Positions 5,308 to 7,997 of a DNA stretch of 7,997 bases are shown here, piece by piece; the stretch's first letter is position 1; each line of letters begins with the position of its first letter. The notes beneath the pieces are model-generated. The model was not told where the DNA came from. It saw only the letters and a program-made list of their open reading frames with translations, and made no database searches. This DNA comes from Chthoniobacterales bacterium (GTDB lineage: Bacteria > Verrucomicrobiota > Verrucomicrobiia > Chthoniobacterales > UBA10450): assembly GCA_013695905.1 (NCBI GenBank), contig JACCZQ010000453.1, positions 1 through 7,997 on the forward strand. The letters are read 5' to 3'. The position numbers and the translations under genes are program-made.

Positions 5308-6330
5308 CTACCGCACTAATGGCGGTGCCGGTGGAGCTGCCGCTGGTCCATCGGGTGGCCGTCCCACCGCGCGCTTCAGCATTCCGAAGAGGTCACTGTC
5401 CGTGGACAGCACCAGCGTCGAATCTTTCGCCAGGATCGTGCGGTACGTCTCCATGCTCTTCATGAAAGCGTAGAAATCCGCCGCCTGTGGACTCTGCGAA
5501 TAAGCCCGCGCATAGATGTCGCTCGCGCGCGCATCCGCTTCACCGCGGATCTGCTGCACCTGTCGGTAGGCGGTCGACTGAATCTCATTCAAATCGCGCT
5601 CCTTCTGCCCCGCGATGCGCGCCGCTTCCCCCTGCCCTTCCGAGCGGAAAAGCTGCGCGATCTGGCTCCGTTCGCTGATCATGCGCTGGTAAATGCGGTC
5701 GAGCACATCCGGGTTGTAATTCACCCGCTTCACCCGCACATCGAGCAACTCAATCCCGAACTCTGCCATCTTCGCGGCGGCCGCAGTTTTGATGTCGCTC
5801 TCGACTTTCGACCGACCGAACTCAATCGGCGGCAGCGTGCCGATGCTGCCCAGCCCGACCGGACCGGCTTTCAGCTTCTCGTCTTTCAACGGGGTGCGTT
5901 CCTTGTCGCTCCGCACGATCTCGATCAAGTCGTGGCGCGCCACGGCATTTCGCGTTTCGCTGCCGATGATGTCCTCGAGCCGCGATTGCGCGCTCCGCTC
6001 ATCGCGCAGGCGGACGAAGTAGGTCGTCGGCTCACTAATGCGCCAGCGGGCAAACGTATCCACGTGGATGTAAGTCTTGTCGCGGGTGGGAATCGCGACC
6101 GTGGAGCCGTCCCATTCCAGAAACCGCCGTTCCAGACGATTCACCGTCTGGATAAACGGAAGCTTGAGCCGCAATCCGGGTGTGGCGATCGGTTCGCCCA
6201 CCGGTTTGCCGAACTGCGTGATAATCACCTGCTCCGTCTGATTCACCACGTAAAGCGACCCGAGCAACGTGAAGAGCGCCGCCGCCCCGAGGATCACTAA
6301 ACTGAAGAATAAAGCGCCGCGATTTCTCAT
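5308..6330 (-). CDS. hflC: SPFH/band-7 membrane protein HflC
   Basis: The protein has 340 residues, close to the family's usual 330 or so. Residues 7-29 are a single membrane helix. The SPFH domain follows: VVNQTEQVIITQFGKPVGEPIATPGLRLKLPFIQTVNRLERRFLEWDG (28-75), the HflC signature, then PTRDKTYIHVDTFARWRI (81-98). Next come a basic/acidic linker and the coiled-coil segment RMISERSQIAQLFRSEGQGEAARIAGQKERDLNEIQSTA (216-254), and the conserved A-x-S-x-x-A-x-FYAFMKSMETYR (277-297). The C-terminus ends in a Pro/Ala-rich tail (324-337). HflC assembles with HflK into a large periplasmic-facing cage that encloses FtsH and limits its access to membrane substrates. The ATG overlaps the hflK TGA by four bases (ATGA), so the two are translationally coupled. 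GGGGGTGA lies 4 bases before the start. The stop is 4 bases from the acetyltransferase stop on the other strand. Confidence 0.95.
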   Translation of the reverse strand: MRNRGALFFSLVILGAAALFTLLGSLYVVNQTEQVIITQFGKPVGEPIATPGLRLKLPFIQTVNRLERRFLEWDGSTVAIPTRDKTYIHVDTFARWRISEPTTYFVRLRDERSAQSRLEDIIGSETRNAVARHDLIEIVRSDKERTPLKDEKLKAGPVGLGSIGTLPPIEFGRSKVESDIKTAAAAKMAEFGIELLDVRVKRVNYNPDVLDRIYQRMISERSQIAQLFRSEGQGEAARIAGQKERDLNEIQSTAYRQVQQIRGEADARASDIYARAYSQSPQAADFYAFMKSMETYRTILAKDSTLVLSTDSDLFGMLKRAVGRPPDGPAAAPPAPPLVR

Positions 6331-7310
6331 CGTGTCACCCCCGGAGTCTGGCCGAGCGGCAGGATGGGCAGAAGCTGTCGCATGGAGTCGTCGATGATGA
6401 TTTTCGGGCCGAGCTGCGGGATCACTTCGCCCATGGTCTCGAGATAAATACGGCTGCGGGTGATCTCCGGCGCCTTCACGTATTCGGCGAACATGGCGTT
6501 GAACAAGGCGACGTCGCCTTCCGCTTCGTTCACGCGCTTGAAGCGATAGCCTTCCGCGCCGCGGATCGCCTGATCAGCCTGACCACGCGCCCGCGGCACC
6601 GCTTCGTTGTAGTCGCCGTTCGCGATGTTGATCGCGTTTTCGCGATCCTGCTGGGCGCGATTCACTTCGTTAAAGGACGCCTGCACCTCGGAGGGCGGGT
6701 TCACGTTTTTGAGCTGCACCTGATCGATGCGCAGCCCCAGCTGATACCGTTTCGAGAGCTCCTGCAGCCGCGCCAGCACCGAAATCTCGATGTCCTGGCG
6801 GCCGATCGTGATCACCTCGTCCACGGTGCGGTCGCCGATCATCTCCCGCATCGCCGCTTCCGAAAGATCCCGCAGCGTCTGGCTGGGATTCCGCACCTCG
6901 AAAAGGTAATTCCGCGGCTCATCGATGCGATACTGCACCACCCACTCGACGAGCGCGGCGTTCAAATCGCCGGTTACCATCGAGCGTTCTTCTTTTTGGA
7001 AATTGCTGGCCTGCCGAGGATCGGCATAGCCGGGGGTATAGAAGCCGAACTCGAGCTTCAGCTGCCGGCGCGTCGGCAGCACCGTCACGTCATCGACGCC
7101 GAGAGGAATTTTGAAATGCAGTCCGGGCTCGACGGTTTTGAGATACTTGCCGAACCGCAGCACCACGCCCTCCGATTCCGCCTCGACGGTGTAGAACGAG
7201 GTCCAGAGCAGCACCAGCAGCGGAACCAGGAGCAACAGGAGTCCGATCATGCGCGCGGGCGGCCGCGGCAGATCGTCGAGATTATAGATAACCGGAGGTT
7301 TGGTATTCAT
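6327..7310 (-). CDS. hflK: SPFH/band-7 membrane protein HflK
   Basis: The protein has 327 residues, shorter than the roughly 420 of E. coli HflK because the Gly-rich cytoplasmic N-terminus is reduced to about 20 Pro-containing residues and the C-terminal extension is missing. Residues 21-39 are the membrane helix (MIGLLLLLVPLLVLLWTSF). The SPFH domain begins at YTVEAESEGVVLRFGKYLKTVEPGLHFKIPLGVDDV (40-75), the typical HflK opening, and includes MVTGDLNAALVEWVVQYRI (111-129), the HflK equivalent of the LTGDENIV segment. DVQLKNVNPP-like LRIDQVQLKNVNPPSEVQASFNEVNRAQQDRENAINIA (193-230) leads into the coiled coil, and AEYVKAPEITRSRIYLETM (275-293) is the conserved C-terminal element. It forms the hetero-oligomer with HflC that regulates FtsH. 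The gene is first in the operon, 96 bases downstream of the hydrolase stop on the same strand. I see no clear promoter or Shine-Dalgarno there. Confidence 0.94.
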   Translation of the reverse strand: MNTKPPVIYNLDDLPRPPARMIGLLLLLVPLLVLLWTSFYTVEAESEGVVLRFGKYLKTVEPGLHFKIPLGVDDVTVLPTRRQLKLEFGFYTPGYADPRQASNFQKEERSMVTGDLNAALVEWVVQYRIDEPRNYLFEVRNPSQTLRDLSEAAMREMIGDRTVDEVITIGRQDIEISVLARLQELSKRYQLGLRIDQVQLKNVNPPSEVQASFNEVNRAQQDRENAINIANGDYNEAVPRARGQADQAIRGAEGYRFKRVNEAEGDVALFNAMFAEYVKAPEITRSRIYLETMGEVIPQLGPKIIIDDSMRQLLPILPLGQTPGVTR

Positions 7311-7406
7311 AGGCGGAGGCGGGACAATCGCACCGCACCGCGGCGCGACGTGGCGGCGAACTTACTGCGAAGCCGCGCCAGACGCGAAGGCTAAACGCGC
7401 AGCAGC

Positions 7407-7997
7407 TCACCGTGCCCGCAGCTGGCGCCGGAAAAACTTCGCAGCCGCTGGCCGCACTTCCGCCATCGCAGCGGGAGAAAGCACATGCCGTTCGCTGGGG
7501 AAGAACAGCGTCTCCACCTTGGCGCCGCGGCGCCGGAGCAGCTGGCGCAATGGCGTCGCGTATTTCGTGAACGGCACCCGCTGGTCGGCTTCGCCATGCA
7601 CGATCAGCACCGGCGGCATTCGGCCAATCCGATGCTCCTGGTTGTTCCAGACGCCGCCCGCCTGCGCCACCACGGCGTCGACGTTGGCGTTGTTCGAGGC
7701 GGTGGCGATCGCCAGGAAACCGCCTAACGAGTAGCCGTAGATCCCCACCGGCGCCCGCGTGCCGCGCCGTTGCTGGATGGCTGCGATTGCGTCGAGCACC
7801 GCCTGCTTCCACGTATCGAAATGTTTCTGCATCGTCGCATCGAGGGCGGCAGTTGTGCCGGTGCTGTTGAAGTAATGCACCACGTAGGCTGCGTTTCCTT
7901 CGGCCGCGAGGTGCCGCGCCACCCGTCGCATCTCCGGTCCATCGAAGAGCGTTCCACCCGCGCCGTGCAGCACCAGGATCGCCGCCCGCGAGCTGCC
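7407..7997 (-). CDS. Dienelactone-hydrolase-like alpha/beta hydrolase, N-terminus outside the window
   Basis: The frame is open from the right edge to TGA 7409-7407 and gives 196 residues. It begins within the first strands: AAILVLHGAGGT supplies the His-Gly oxyanion region. The nucleophile elbow is IYGYSLGGFLA, with Ser at visible residue 90. LIVHGEADQRVP holds the acid Asp at residue 138, and FPSERHVLS holds His at residue 171. All three catalytic residues are therefore present, in the order and spacing of the DLH branch of serine hydrolases. The missing start probably removes only a few dozen residues and perhaps a signal peptide. The substrate is unknown: relatives cleave lactones, esters or peptides, and the Ser in place of Cys at the elbow argues against a true dienelactone hydrolase. 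It shares the strand of hflK-hflC, but the link is positional only. Confidence 0.88.
   Translation of the reverse strand, partial: GSSRAAILVLHGAGGTLFDGPEMRRVARHLAAEGNAAYVVHYFNSTGTTAALDATMQKHFDTWKQAVLDAIAAIQQRRGTRAPVGIYGYSLGGFLAIATASNNANVDAVVAQAGGVWNNQEHRIGRMPPVLIVHGEADQRVPFTKYATPLRQLLRRRGAKVETLFFPSERHVLSPAAMAEVRPAAAKFFRRQLRAR

Noticed and set aside
7282..7812. A 176-codon minus-strand frame overlapping the hydrolase and the hflK leader.
   Set aside because: It is in a different frame from the catalytic-triad-bearing hydrolase, with an Arg/Ala-rich low-quality composition.

Overview
The window is GC-rich, gene-dense bacterial chromosome with no RNA genes, CRISPR arrays or mobile elements that I can see. 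Two things point to a Gram-negative bacterium of a Verrucomicrobiota-like or similar deep-branching soil lineage: an HflK/HflC pair with a type IV pilus retraction cluster, and main genes that mostly lack Shine-Dalgarno sequences. This assignment is inferred from gene style, not from a marker gene.

Layout, left to right. Positions 1-201 (+) are the 3' end of a polyprenyl (farnesyl/geranylgeranyl-type) diphosphate synthase. It converges, after 12 bases, on a small membrane-anchored protein of unknown function (214-708, -). A 257-base divergent spacer (709-965) follows. It holds two perfect Shine-Dalgarno sequences with minicistrons on the minus strand, a possible tiny membrane peptide on the plus strand, and a 14-bp palindrome just before the next gene.

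Positions 966-4591 (+) form the centre of interest: a four-gene cassette of a receiver-domain response regulator with a kinase-like but His-less helical hairpin, a canonical PilT retraction ATPase, a second divergent PilT/PilU-like ATPase, and a small protein that looks like a degenerate receiver domain. The last three are tightly packed (18- and 3-base gaps). The 65-base gap before pilT carries a sigma-54-like -24/-12 element and an inverted repeat that overlaps the pilT start codon. I infer a module in which the receiver-type proteins control pilus retraction, so twitching motility, surface sensing or DNA uptake. The sequence does not prove that link.

Positions 4743-5303 (+) encode a GNAT-family N-acetyltransferase. 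It converges with a 4-base gap on the hflK-hflC operon (7310 to 5308, -). The two hfl genes overlap by ATGA and encode the membrane SPFH complex that usually modulates the FtsH protease. Upstream of hflK on the same strand, and running off the right edge, is a dienelactone-hydrolase-like alpha/beta hydrolase (7407-7997, -).
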